Made by a program: the position numbers and the translations under genes. 64,000 bases of DNA from Stenocarpella maydis (lineage: Eukaryota; Ascomycota; Sordariomycetes; Diaporthales; Diaporthaceae), in the NCBI GenBank assembly GCA_002270565.1, contig NQMI01000017.1, forward strand, positions 134,150 through 198,149, given 5' to 3'. Positions 1-10,655 of the stretch are shown in pieces. The notes under the pieces were generated by a model. That model was not told the DNA's origin. It was given only the letters and a program-made list of their open reading frames with translations, and did not search any database. Numbering within the stretch: position 1 is the stretch's first letter; every line of letters starts with the position of its first letter.

Positions 1-356
1 TTACCCTTATTTCTTACCCAAAAAGTATATAACTTGATGCATTAGATAGCTTGATTTCTGAAGTTTGTATGTACTTAATTTGGGCATTGCCAGGGCTATG
101 GTTGGCTGGTGGCTTGGAACCAAAGATGGTGTGTTGGAAGGGCGAATTCTCCGGCATTTGCAAATTTGCACCAGAGCCTACCGCAGCGTGCCCAGGGGTG
201 AGACGAGGTCGGAGGGTATATAAGGAGGGCTTACAGAAGCCCAACTTAATTCAATACAAAGTTGTCCAGACCATTGTCAATCGTCCGAATTCGCCTCAGA
301 GCACCACACTGCGACCCTGCCTAAACACACGCTGAACTGAATGCTATTTTATAGCA
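1..356 (+). repeat. Gypsy LTR, 3' part, cut by the window edge
   Basis: Near-identical to the 3' two thirds of the full LTR at 16854-17423. It carries the same TATA-like stretch GGGTATATAAGGAGGGC (about 214-230), likely the LTR promoter, and the same terminus ...TATAGCA at 356. Other partial copies lie at 1093-1176, 20996-21445, 24615-24988 and 24990-25316. Open frames through this stretch are LTR sequence, not genes. Confidence 0.85.
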
Positions 357-997
357 CATATTCATCAGACTTATGGATGATGAGCTTCCACTTGTTTAAT
401 ATCTGCCTTATTGTATAGGCAGTCGCTTGCTATCTATAGTTAGTTTTAATTATTATAGCATTATTTTTTAGGGTAGTAGAATGTTGCTTGGCACCTTAAG
501 TATATACTAATATAACCTTATTAGTCTTTAACCTTATGACTACTGTTAGAAATCTAGCAGATTTTATAGATTTATTTAGGTTAGCCTTAAGATCCTTATA
601 GGTATTATATTCATTATAGAAAAGTTTGAGGAAGGTAGTAGGGTTAGAAAGTGCTGGTTGGTGATGGTTTGTAGCCGTGATATTGGCGTTCTAATTATGA
701 TAGTTAGTCTGCTATTGCACCTTAAGACCTGAGTAGTTTGGGACCTGCGCTATTGCTATAATTATGAAAAACTAAGATCTGAGCAACTAGATTATGATGA
801 TGATGCTAGATTGATTGATCTGTATGAGGATAAATTGATTTAATTAAGCGTTGGTGTAGGGTTGTTCAATTAATGTTGTGGGTAATGGAGGTTCTGTAGG
901 GCACTGTGAATATGCCTGCAAAAAGCACTGGTGTGGGTTATCAGGTGATGTTGAACGGCGGGCTCTGATTGGCTGCAGCCGCTTAGTTAGCGAATTA
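357..997. other. AT-rich decayed sequence without a gene
   Basis: Follows the end of the LTR. No frame stays open and no protein family is recognisable. The start (TTCATCAGACTTATGG at about 361) loosely resembles the sequence just inside the LTR at 17424, so this may be the decayed internal start of a related retroelement. From about 840 the sequence becomes less AT-rich and leads into the MULE-type terminus. Confidence 0.5.
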
Positions 998-1044
998 GGG
1001 GGTGCGCCCTCCGTTTTTGGGGGGTGCGAATCTCCGATCTCTTT
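998..1044 (+). repeat. MULE-type terminal sequence, copy 1
   Basis: A 47-bp GC-rich sequence beginning GGGGGTGCGCCCTCCG and ending CGAATCTCCGATCTCTTT. It recurs in the same orientation, one G shorter, at 3399-3444. The second copy follows a MULE transposase relic, so both are read as the right terminus of one Mutator-like family. The body of the element belonging to this first copy is missing or reduced to roughly 840-997. No inverted (left-end) copy was seen in the window. Confidence 0.55.
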
Positions 1045-1092
1045 AAAAAAGACATCATACAACCGCCCCTAGGTTTAGTTCTTATAAAGACN

Positions 1093-1176
1093 AAGTCTAG
1101 GGTAACTCCTTACAAGAAGTCTAGGGTAACTCCTTGCAGGAAGTGCCAACGCCCTGCTGAGCGGTTCCGTTTAACA
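1093..1176 (-). repeat. Inverted fragment of the Gypsy LTR 5' end
   Basis: Directly after a single N at 1092. Reverse complement of the LTR start (TGTTAAACGGAACCGCTC), with two copies of the internal tandem unit AAGGAGTTACCCTAGACTT. The abrupt switch at an N suggests an assembly join inside repeated DNA. Confidence 0.8.
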
Positions 1177-1249
1177 ATAAGGGCCAGCATACCCATTATA
1201 ATCCTTAAGAAGTCCCTAAGGCTGAGCATAGCTGGGTAAAGCTATCAGA

Positions 1250-3262
1250 AGTATATTACAACTTTCTCACTCACACTATACAAGACCCCTCTCTTACCAA
1301 GCCAAAGAAACTTAAGGCAGCACTTCATTAAGAGTACCCAGATATATAGTTAGGACCCAATATAATAAAGGACTGGCTGGCGGGCTTCTATAAGAAGCAG
1401 CAGGGTATCTATACACCTACCCAAGTGATATTAGACCTGCTTGAGAAGGAGGGCTGCTGGTATTATTGGACTGCTAATAAAGAGGGCAATATCACAAGCA
1501 TCCTCTAGGCCACTCGAGAGCAGGTTAGGTGGATTAGAGAGCAACGATTCTCACACAATCTCTCGCTTAATTACATATATTCAACCAATAACAAGAAGAT
1601 ACCCTTCTTCTAAGGTACAGTAGTAACCTATATAATAAAGAACCTTCTGCTATTTTAAGGCATTATTAATAATAAGCAAGAGAGTGGCTTTAGATAGCTT
1701 CTTAAGCAAGTTAATAAGCTACTATAAGCATATAAAGCCAACCCACTAAGCATAATCATTACTAACTATAATGATGCACTAATTAATACTATTAGCTATA
1801 AATTTCCTTAATTATACTATTAGCTATATATCTTTTATATAAATATAAATATTATCCTTAATATTAAGAAGAAATAAAGGAAGCAAGGCTAAGGGTTAAT
1901 AGTAGCAGATATAGTAATGGAGAGCATTATTAAGGGTATAAGTAATAAAGACCTTAAAGATTATAATAAAGATCTTGCTTCTCTAAATGCACTAGCGAGA
2001 AACACTTCTATAGTGCTAATAAAGGTACCTAATTATATGCCCTATACCCGCTAAGCGCTTTTTAACCTCCTTAAGGTTATAGAGTACTCTACAGACCGCG
2101 AGACCTATAAGAAGGCATAGCAGCACCTTTAAGAAGTCTTCTTAAACCAGATAGCAATCCTCAACTATCTCAAGACCTAGTATATTAATAAGAAGGAGGA
2201 GATTATTGCTAAATAGGCTACCCACTGGATCTATAAGATTCTTAACTTTAGCTTACATATAATATCCTCTATAAAGAATATATACTAAAAACCAAAGCAA
2301 TATCTTAGCTATAGTATAGGTAATCTTCTCTATCTTATATAGGCAGTCTATACTACTCTTAAGGATATAGTATATAACTTTTATCTTAAGGAAGCCTATT
2401 AGAAGATAGTAGCCCTTATGAAGTTTAATAGGTAAAAGTAGCTAGGCAAGCTTCCTCTTTAAGTTGCAAGGGCAGCACTTAAGATTCTTATAAAGACTAG
2501 GCAGTAGGCACTATATATACTTTATAGCAATATACTATAAGGAGGATATATAGCTTCAAGCTATAAATGCCCTATCGGCACTTAATATAGCTTAATTTAC
2601 ATCAGCCATATAGCTAATAAAGAGCAGGCTGGTCTTCCTCTTAAGAAGGGTAATATTCACGCTATATATTATCTTGATTATAACCTCTTAGTTGCAAACC
2701 CGCTCCTCATAGTACTCTCACTAAAGAAGGTTACCGCTATAAAGGGAAGACCTTAAGATATCACTACATTTATAGCAGATAAAGATAGCATCTTTAAGTT
2801 ATATAAGAAGGCTATTATAGGCAAAAAGACTGCTGCTACCACTATTAGTCTAGCCAGCAGGGCTAGCAATAAAACAAGGGCAATAATAACTTTCATGCAG
2901 AGGGTTAACTTAGCTTTTAAGTAAAATAATAAGACCCTCCAGTCCCTAAATAAGGAGGACACCTATAGCAGCAATGCCCAGCAGACAGCTATCCGCCAAG
3001 ACCAGCAGTTAACGGCAGGGCTAATAAAGCAAGGAAAGCATTAGCCTCTGAAGCAAAAACGCCAGGCAACAAAGATCACAACACCTATAGTAACGGCTTC
3101 TTCAGCAGCAAAGAAGCAGTCTATAGGGGCAGCAAGAAGCATCAACGGGTTACCGAAGGTACACCAGTCAGTTGGGGAGGTCCTCAGCAACAACAACGTT
3201 GCCAGCAATAAGGATAGCGAGGAGAAGATTCTCAACGAGATCATAGTGGCTGTAGACTAAAT
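1250..3262 (+). pseudogene. RIP-degraded Mutator-like (MULE) transposase
   Basis: With stops ignored, the plus strand reads as a fungal MULE transposase. At about 1441-1500 there is a segment of the type LLEKEGCWYYWTANKEGNIT, followed by the block that normally introduces the catalytic domain. At about 1760-1860 a segment NYNDALINTISYKFP aligns with the conserved 'D-x-ALxNAI...FP' region before the zinc-knuckle half. The C-terminal tail (about 3020-3262) stays open and ends in a TAA. Most internal stops are TAA or TAG where Gln or Trp would be expected, consistent with C-to-T and G-to-A RIP changes. The catalytic Asp positions appear mutated and the element cannot be active. Family call from motif memory; exact subfamily (Hop-like) unproven. 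Confidence 0.7.
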
Positions 3263-3398
3263 GCATAGGGAAAACACTACGGGTTTGAGCGATTGAGTGC
3301 CCACGGGAGTATGGTGATATTACAATGATGAGAATAGCAAATGTAGTCAAATTAATGTTGTATATACAAATTGGGTAGTGCACGTAAATGTATTTGCA

Positions 3399-3444
3399 CA
3401 GGGGGTGCGCCCTCCGTTTTTGGGGGTGCGAATCTCCGATCTCT
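3399..3444 (+). repeat. MULE-type terminal sequence, copy 2
   Basis: Second copy of the sequence at 998-1044, about 140 bp after the stop of the MULE relic and in the same orientation. This is the position expected for the right terminus of that element. Confidence 0.6.
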
Positions 3445-4750
3445 TTTTAAATGATTATATGATATCTTCTAATGGTCCTTAAAGTTAGTGGTATACTGCC
3501 TATTTACTAAATTGATGTTTGCTTTATTATGTGTTAGAAACTATTAAGTGGAGTTTTATTCTATAGCTACTTGGATTGCTGTATGAAGGTCTGCGAATAG
3601 TGCTTTATATGTTGGCTTCTGGTTTATTAGGGTGTAATTAAGCTCTGGTACTGCATGATATGCATGAGATACTGTTGCATATAGCGCAATTTCGCCCTGG
3701 TAGCCTGCCCCTAGCATGCGTTAAGCAAGCTGGAGCTTATTAAGAAGGGTCTCCAGTATCTCTGGCATTGTTTTGTCTGGGTTCTCCCTCTTCACTTATA
3801 TGAATGATATGGTTGTCTAATCTGCTCAATATTAGCTGTGGTTTATATTAGTATTGAAATATATATCTATTAGATTATATATCCCTTTTTAAGTCTTATC
3901 TGGTTTAATATAGTATAGGTAGAATTCTTTTATATGGCCTAATAGAATATTAGGGAAGACTATGTAGTACTAGTTCTCTTATATTTATAGCCTTTAGTAG
4001 TAGCTAATAAAGATTCAAGCTTTATTATTTAGGAGATTATATGGTTTCCCTATATAGTTGCAGTTCTTCCTCTAATCTTTATAGAAGTTTGATATAGTTT
4101 GGGAGTTAATCGGCCCGTTCTAAATCATTCTTGTTGGAGGTAGGTTATATAGAGTACTATCCAGATAGATTGAGCAAGCTGTAAGCTTTATATCTGGTTG
4201 TTATAGGAAGTTGCCTACTTCTTGTATATATCTTGTTTTTAGTGGAATATGTTATATGGGGTGGGTATTAGCTGTTATAGCTTATATGGTTTATAAGGGT
4301 TTATTATATGATTAAACTTGTGTCTGTGGTTCTTGTATTTTAACTGTCTCCTGAGCTTATAAAGGTTGTATGTCTTATGGTATGTTGCGTGAAGAGGTAT
4401 GTATTAGGGTTTGGTTTTGTGGTAGATTAGGGGTAGGTTGCATAATGACTGTGTATTTATACTGAAGTATGGCTAGGATTTGTTTATTAATAGATGCCCT
4501 TAGAGTAGGGATTCCTTGCCTGTTAATTGTGTTCATTAGCTTGTTCCTAAAGATGTGTGGGACTTGATTGAGTTAATAAGAAGTCCACCCTTTAAATGCT
4601 GAGATAATTATTATAAGGAGTGTCCTTATTTGGAGCTTTATTTGGATGATCTCCATTATAACTCGTATGAAGTATATAGTAAGTTGTATAGAAGATGAGG
4701 GTGCTTTTAGATTGATTTCCTTATTATCCCAGAATTAGGTATTAGTAAAT

Positions 4751-4820
4751 TGTTGCTATCTTTTAATATTAATTGTGCTTGCTTTTGCTATCTTTTAATA
4801 TTAATTGTGCTTCCTTTTGC
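4751..4820. repeat. Tandem duplication of a ~36-bp AT-rich unit
   Basis: The unit containing TTGCTATCTTTTAATATTAA followed by TTGTGCTT occurs twice back to back within the Copia-like relic, with a third partial start just after. Likely replication slippage in decayed DNA. Confidence 0.6.
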
Positions 4821-5321
4821 TATCTCTTTGTATGTTCAAAGGGGTTGGGTTTGGCTGGAAGGGCTGGAATTGCTGGAAGGGCCTTCCTTGGGGTTGTCTT
4901 GGGCGGATGATACAGTAGTGTGTCCTCTTGTTAATTCATACGGGATATTATCGGTTTGTATGAATTGTTGCTTACTATATAGTGGTGTATACTCTGTTTG
5001 TTCTAATTATATATACCTCTACCTTTTAGTACCTCTTGATCTTCATTAGGTAGAGTAGATATAGTTTGTATAAGAAGAAAGAGACTTTGTCTTCTAGATA
5101 ATCCTTTATTTCTTGCTGTATTGCGGCTTGATTGGAAGAACTTCTGGGCTCTTAGTATGAGCATATGAGTCTAATTGCTTTTGCGGTTTGATCTTTATTC
5201 TATAGCAGCATTTAGGGAATCATATAGGTACTTATCTCTTTACTCTTGCTAATCTATGATCGCGCTAAGTAATCACTAATTAGTATTGAATGGCCTTTGC
5301 TATATGGCTGTTCTGTATGTA

Positions 5322-7179
5322 AGTCAAAGGGCCCACATTCGGACCACCCCCTGATTCGGACCACCCCACACCCGCATACGCATCAGACCCACCCTATCAT
5401 AAATACCACAATATCATTACAACAAAATTTTTTCTTCTTTTCAAACTTTAAATATATCATCTTCAATTACCAATAAAGCCATATACTAAGTTGGATATAG
5501 CTGCAGGCCTTAAGGCTATCTCAGCAGGCGCTAGTATACAAGAGGTCGCCCGGCATTAGGGCATTCCAAGGACCACACTTCATCATCATCTCACCAGTGC
5601 CCAAAGCCATTCTAATGCTACTAAGCCTCAAATGAAGCTATCACGAACCCAAGAAGTACATCTATCTAGCTGGGCAATTACCCAGGCTGAGTTAGAGCTG
5701 CCGGTAACCCATTTTAAAATAAGATCCTTCACCGCCCGAGTCGCCTGCCCACACCATCACCAACCACCCTTCAGCCACAAATAGCTAAGGGGCTTTCTAA
5801 TAAGAAATCCTAAGATCCAAAGCATACAAAGCCATCAGATAAGTTCTTCTCAAGCAAACGGGGCCAATACAACTATAATTAAAGAATAATTTAACCTCCT
5901 TTAGCTCCCAAAGATCGAGAAGATTCTAGCCGAGAATCATTACAACCTTAATGAAGGCAGTATAGCTAAAGGCAAGGGAATAAATGGAATAGTACTTAGG
6001 CCGAAAGGGAGGAAGGTTATTACTCGAAAAAACCACGCCTCTCATACTTGGACCTCCTTTCTTAAGTATATCTCCGCCATAGGGCAATCATGCCCTCCTC
6101 TCATTATTTTTAAGGGGAAATCAGTATAACAACAATAGTTTAAGACCCTTAAAGGTCTCAAGAATTGGGAATTCACAGCAATACCAAATAGATGGACTAA
6201 TAACAATATAGCGCTTGAATAGCTTCAAAAAGTCTTTATCCCTTAGACCAAGCTAAAGGACTCAAATCAGTAACATTTATTAGTAATAGATAGGCATAAA
6301 AGCCATATAACCTTTAATTTTATATAAGAATGCTTCTCAAACAAGATATATTACCTTTATTTACCACCCCATACCTCACACATCTTACAACCTCCAGATC
6401 TAGGGGTCTTCTTAAGCTTAAAGGCTACTTATTAATAAGAGGCTAGTCTTATCAACTTATACTTTAAAGATACCCATTCTAGCAAACAATTATTCCTTTA
6501 ATGCTATTAGAAGGCTCAACTAAGTGATTTAAACTTAATTTACATTAAATCTGGGTGGCATAGTATAGGTCTATAGCCTGTAAATATAGCTAAGCCACTA
6601 TTAAGTGCTCTTATGCTCGAAAACTCTAACAAATCAACCACTAGAACTAAATCTAATAAGGAGAATCAAATCAGAGGGGTCGAATTAATCACTCCAGTAC
6701 CAATTTTGCCAGAGGTAATAAAGTAGTCAACTCCCCGGGTATCCCAAGAGGTACGGGCTATTCTTACCGATTATCCCACCCAAGAACACTCAGATATAAC
6801 TCAACGAGTCCTCTTTAAGAAGGTACAAAAAGCATATAATGAGAAAGAGTGAAAAGTAGCAATGCTTATAAGAGAAAACCAGGCTCTTAAAAACAAATTA
6901 AAGGCCATAGTACCTCAAAAGAGGAGGAGGGTCGAAACCAGCCCCAACTCCACATTCATACAAATCAAGCATATACAGAGGGCTAAGATCGAGGCCAGCG
7001 AGCTTAACGATAGTACAGATGCATCCAGCGGGTCTGAAAATACCATAGATACGGCTTCCTGCATCATGGTGGGCGATGGCGACAAGGAAGACGAGTTGGA
7101 ATAAAGAGGTATGTGTGGTGGTGGTGGTCTTGGCGGGTGGTCCGAATCAGGGGGTAGTCCGAATGTGGGCCCTTTGACT
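5322..7179 (+). mobile_element. pogo/Fot1-type DNA transposon, copy 1, ends intact
   Basis: A 1.86-kb element with terminal inverted repeats of about 44 bp that differ at a single base over that length. The left end begins AGTCAAAGGGCCCACATTCG and the right end is its complement. It is flanked by TA on both sides (5320-5321, 7180-7181), the target duplication of the Tc1/mariner-pogo superfamily. Each TIR holds a direct repeat of ATTCGGACCACCCC-like sequence, as expected for transposase binding sites. It sits inside the Copia-like relic. A second copy is at 17901-19763. Confidence 0.85.
5488..7104 (+). pseudogene. pogo/Fot1-type transposase (DDE_1), broken
   Basis: Reads from an N-terminal Psq-type helix-turn-helix (ISAGASIQEVARH, about 5517-5555, then GIPRTTLHHHL), through a CENP-B-like DNA-binding half, to a DDE_1 catalytic domain. 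The catalytic core is recognisable at about 6277-6306 (LLVIDRHKSH) and 6363-6413 (LPPHTSHILQPPDLG). The C-terminus from 6862 to the stop at 7104 is open, with a basic stretch (KRRR) and an acidic tail. Several in-frame TAA/TAG codons and frameshifts interrupt the rest, so it is not functional. The family normally cuts and pastes its element at TA sites. Confidence 0.8.
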
Positions 7180-7339
7180 TATATATAGTGTTCATTCAAT
7201 TGGGTTCTATAATTTGATAATAATTCCTCTAACTCTTCTGAAATATAGAGGGACTGTATGATGCATATTCTTATTTAGATTGTGCGGTGCCCAGTGGGAT
7301 TAGTTATCCCACCCAGATCAGGTGACCTCATGCGATCAG

Positions 7340-7742
7340 TCCCAATGCTATTCCAACACTTATACTATAGCTTATTGGCTTGCCATATAAGCCAGCAAGC
7401 TATTAAAGAGTTAGAATATATATATGGATATGGTTATCACTATAGTAGATAGCTCCTATAGAATAGGCTCTTCAGTTGTTAATCTAAGTATTTAGTTTTA
7501 CTAACTGGATAGCCTTATAGCTTCTGATTATATCCTCTTCGTGAATAGTGTCTTTATATACTGCAACTTAGTCATGTGCCACCTCTGCGCCGGTCTGTTG
7601 ATATAAAACCTACAGGTTACCTACTGAACCCCATAAAGGTTTGGTGTGATCATAACACCTCTTCCCCTGCCATGCCCCTGGCTTAGTTAGGCAGCCTAGT
7701 CCAATAGGATTGCGAGCGATGCCACAGCGCAATATTCCAACA
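7340..7742 (-). repeat. Copia-type LTR remnant(s)
   Basis: On the minus strand TGTTGGAATA occurs at 7742 and again at 7358, each followed by GC-richer sequence (GCGCTGTGGCATCG and GCATTGGGACTGATCG). This resembles two related but not identical LTR starts of TG...CA type. The far ends could not be fixed. The region lies upstream of the minus-strand Copia-like relic, where a 5' LTR is expected. Confidence 0.4.
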
Positions 7743-8421
7743 AATATATTAATAAAAATTTATAAAATTCTTATATATTTAGCTTATTTATTTATTATTA
7801 ATAAGAGCAAATATAATATCTTTATTCTAGGTGTTTTCAGTAGGAATTGGCTGTATATATAGGGGTGCTGTGTGAAGTAATAGGCCGACTTAATAGTGCT
7901 TTATATGAAGTATGCTGTTGTATTTTGGCTATATATATGCTGCTTGAACGGTATAGCATTCCAGAACCGAGCCTCTGGATTATAGTTCAGTCTATATAGT
8001 AGAGCCCTCCGTTAGGCCAGGTCCATCACACTCCGAGTCCTAAATCATAGTATCTTCAAAAGCCCCTTTAGCCTCTCTACTGTTACTAGAACGGCTAAGG
8101 GCTATATGAGAGGCTTGTTCTAAATATAAAACCCTCTTTCTTTATATAAGATGCTATATAACTATATTGCAATCTTGAATTTAGGGCTCACTCTGTTAAC
8201 ATATTAATTCATGGCAAAAGTGTTAAGGTTTATCCACGTGTGCCAGTGGATTCTCAAACTTTGGATAAGTGGTAATTCTATAGTACATAGCTAATCATCC
8301 AATTCGAAATCAAGCTGCTTCCAATCTCCGTAAAAGTGTGTGAGGAAATGATCTCGTATCCATCACCGATAATCCACGGATAGCGATGCCTCGATACTGG
8401 TGCCACCAAAACCCGTGGAGG
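7743..8421. other. Transition from AT-rich repeat to unique sequence
   Basis: AT-rich, stop-filled DNA up to about 8215, then sequence of ordinary fungal composition. No coding segment recognised. This is the right border of the first transposon block. Confidence 0.5.
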
Positions 8422-8793
8422 TCAGACATTGCAGATAGACGTGGTCTGTTGGCGGCAGCATTGGCTGAAACCAAAGTATCCTACATCCATTAGGCACTCA
8501 TACTATTAATCGCATCAAGTAAGCTAATAGTTAAAGTGCAAAATATCCGACCCGGAAGTGTGCATTCTCTTGGCTTACATCTCTCATCTGTCCCTCAGAA
8601 GCCTGGCAGCAGATCTTTGTCGCAGGTGTCTCCGGCACAATTTGCTGCTTGTCATTGAGGGTGCAGCAGTAGATTGACTGGGCTGCAGCGCTGTAGATGT
8701 TTGTTAACCACGTCGAGGTCAGACCAATATGGGGTCAATATAAACATACCTCGTTGTAAGGACGCATGTGGCGAGGAAGGCGACGGTACGCAT
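8422..8793 (-). CDS. Small secreted cysteine-rich protein (three exons)
   Basis: ATG at 8793. Exon 1 is 8793-8750, ending in a GTATGT donor; the intron ends in CTACAG and exon 2 is 8690-8579 (phases close). A GTAAGC donor follows, then TTTCAG at about 8465 or a nearby AACAG leads to a short exon 3. The product begins MRTVAFLATCVLTTSAAAQS, a clear signal peptide. The mature part is about 40-45 residues and carries paired cysteines (IYCCTLND, KICCQAS) and at least one more (SICNV) before a TGA at 8422. If the last exon is read from TTTCAG in another phase it would add QCC, but the donor phase does not fit. Size, secretion and CC pairs are those of fungal small secreted proteins, some of which are effectors; no family is claimed. 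The gene borders the transposon block. Confidence 0.6.
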
Positions 8794-9395
8794 TTTGGTT
8801 GTGAGTGACTGACTAAAGGTATCGAATGGTGAAGGGAGAGGGGGAGTGTCCGACGGATGGGCGAGTGCTCTAATAAGTCAGTCAGCCAAGGGCGAGTCCA
8901 GATATATGTTGATATACTTGTATTTGAGAATAGTACGTACTTTTGGGCTCAGCCTTGCTCAGCAGGAATAGAAATATTGCCTTATCCGCCTCGAAAAGCA
9001 CAGTCTAGTACCCATGGGAGTCTGTGTTGGCGCTAGCATGACCGTTAAAAACCATAAAAGAACGTTTCGTATACAGTGTAGGCAGCTAAATTAAGTATTG
9101 CCATGTCAGGTGGCTGTGTCCTGCCTCAAGCTAGGCTCGTTTTACCCTCGAAAATAATCGAGGGATCTCAGGCCAGGTGGGAGGCCAAGATGAACTAACA
9201 TGCGTAGCTCTGTTAGGATGAACCACATATAGTGCGTCATTAGCAAACATTCACGTCGGTAATGCGTTCGGACACAATTGCACCTGACTCGGAGCTTCTT
9301 TTGCTTAATCGCAGGCGACCAAGTCCTTGGAATATTCCGAATTTTCTATATATGGAAACCGTTACAAGCATGGATCCCGTAATATCTTGCATATC

Positions 9396-9767
9396 TCACA
9401 AGTCACATCCCAGCACGCCCCGGCACACGCTAGTTGTTAACTCCTTGGCGCCTGATTCGGTAGCCAGGAACGAGCCCTCTTCTCCTCTGTCCCAAGTAAC
9501 ATCGGTAATCATGGCCTGACGTTGATTGGTATTTTCCGAGGTCTGGTCCCCATCTGGCTGTTCGACCAATACCACTTTCATGCGAAACACTTCGTCCCCA
9601 GTCCAGCTCCTGTACACGTGCACCACGAAGTCGCCGCGCGCGTCTGGCGCATCCGCGCGGCACATCCAGCGGTCCTCCATTGTTGCCGGCTTGAAGCCCC
9701 CAAGGAGCTTTTCGACGTCATTGCGAGAGATGGCAACATTCCAAGCGGCTGTCGTGGGGTTCTTCAT
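9396..9767 (-). CDS. Short protein of unknown function, 123 aa
   Basis: Uninterrupted frame from ATG 9767 to a stop at 9396. No signal peptide or membrane segment. The sequence looks like real protein: ISRNDVEKLLGGFKP, then MEDRWMCRADAPD, then VVHVYRSWTGDEV, with a compact alpha/beta-like hydrophobic pattern ending in a Cys-containing tail. The third-position GC bias fits the neighbouring genes and not the AT-rich flanks. The MEDRW...HVYRSWTG pattern seems familiar from uncharacterised ascomycete proteins, but no function is known to me. It could also be the last exon of a longer gene; no upstream exon was recognised. Confidence 0.55.
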   Translation of the reverse strand: MKNPTTAAWNVAISRNDVEKLLGGFKPATMEDRWMCRADAPDARGDFVVHVYRSWTGDEVFRMKVVLVEQPDGDQTSENTNQRQAMITDVTWDRGEEGSFLATESGAKELTTSVCRGVLGCDL

Positions 9768-9849
9768 GATGTTGATATTCTGGTCGAGTTCAGGAGCAGG
9801 CGTTGTCTGCTAGGTAGTAAAGATGGCGGTTCTGATAAGTGAGACGACG

Positions 9850-10655
9850 AGATGCGTGCTTTGTGCTCAACTTTGACGGCCTAAAACGGTGAAGGAGGGC
9901 GTCGTGTAATTTGAAATTTCCAGCCCAGTTAGTCCCGAGCTCTAGAGGTCCTTCCCAACCAGGGATTTAATACCAACTTTAGCCAGATGAGGGTTGCACT
10001 CACAGCTGTTTCGGAATTATTAAAGCAGTCAGGGATGCTTAGCCTCTGTCTTATTCTTGTTCCTGTTTCAATGATCCGATGCGAAGCCACTAGGAAAAGA
10101 ACCCTCTTCAGGTTCCATAATTGTACTCTGCCTAGTAGGTATGCTTGTTTCTTGGCTATATTGAAGAGCCATTCTTACCTACGCATGAGGTATGCTAGTG
10201 TCGACAGATATCTTATTTAATTAACTTTCAGAAAACTTTCGAATACCTTTGTTAGTAACCACACTCTTTCAGCTATGGTTATAGCTTGTATCTAATTTTA
10301 TATCTTTTCCTCTTAATCACGCTGAGTCTTGGAAGTGGTTTAGACGAGATACTGACCGACCAAAGTTGCCATGCAGGCAACTCCGGGCGGCCATCATGCC
10401 ATCTTGGACTCAGCAAAGTTCAGCCACCTTGAAGCTAGCTTCAAATATCCCAGGCGGGGCCGCTGGGAAAAGTACGAAGCTTCAGAGTGGCGACTATAAA
10501 GATGGATATCCCCACGACGACTTACAACCTGTGTCAGCCCAACCATCATCATCGACTCTACTGGTCCATGCCCCAAGCTGCTTGCTCCAATCTGGTCTTT
10601 CAACCTCCACATTCGTTACCATTTTCTCCTGAGGCTTACATGATCTATTGCCAAA
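9850..10655. other. Intergenic, no gene seen
   Basis: Moderately AT-rich from about 10000 to 10330. Small open frames exist but none has coding character. The last 250 bases are presumably the promoter and 5' leader of the ADP-ribosyltransferase gene. Confidence 0.4.

Larger units (their letters stand above)
3470..7742 (-). mobile_element. Copia-like retrotransposon relic (minus strand), interrupted
   Basis: On the minus strand the part at about 3540-3800 reads, with stops ignored, like the helical gag region of fungal Copia polyproteins (MPEILETLLNKLQLA, then GYQGEIALYATVSHAYHAVPEL). Upstream of it (5321 down to about 3800) are heavily mutated coding remnants. At the 5' end of the relic (about 7340-7742) two LTR-like starts TGTTGGAATA are present. 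The body is split by the DNA transposon at 5322-7179, whose TA target duplication is clean, so that transposon landed later. No reverse transcriptase motif was recognised, so the relic is probably 5' only. Assignment to Copia is an inference. Confidence 0.45.
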
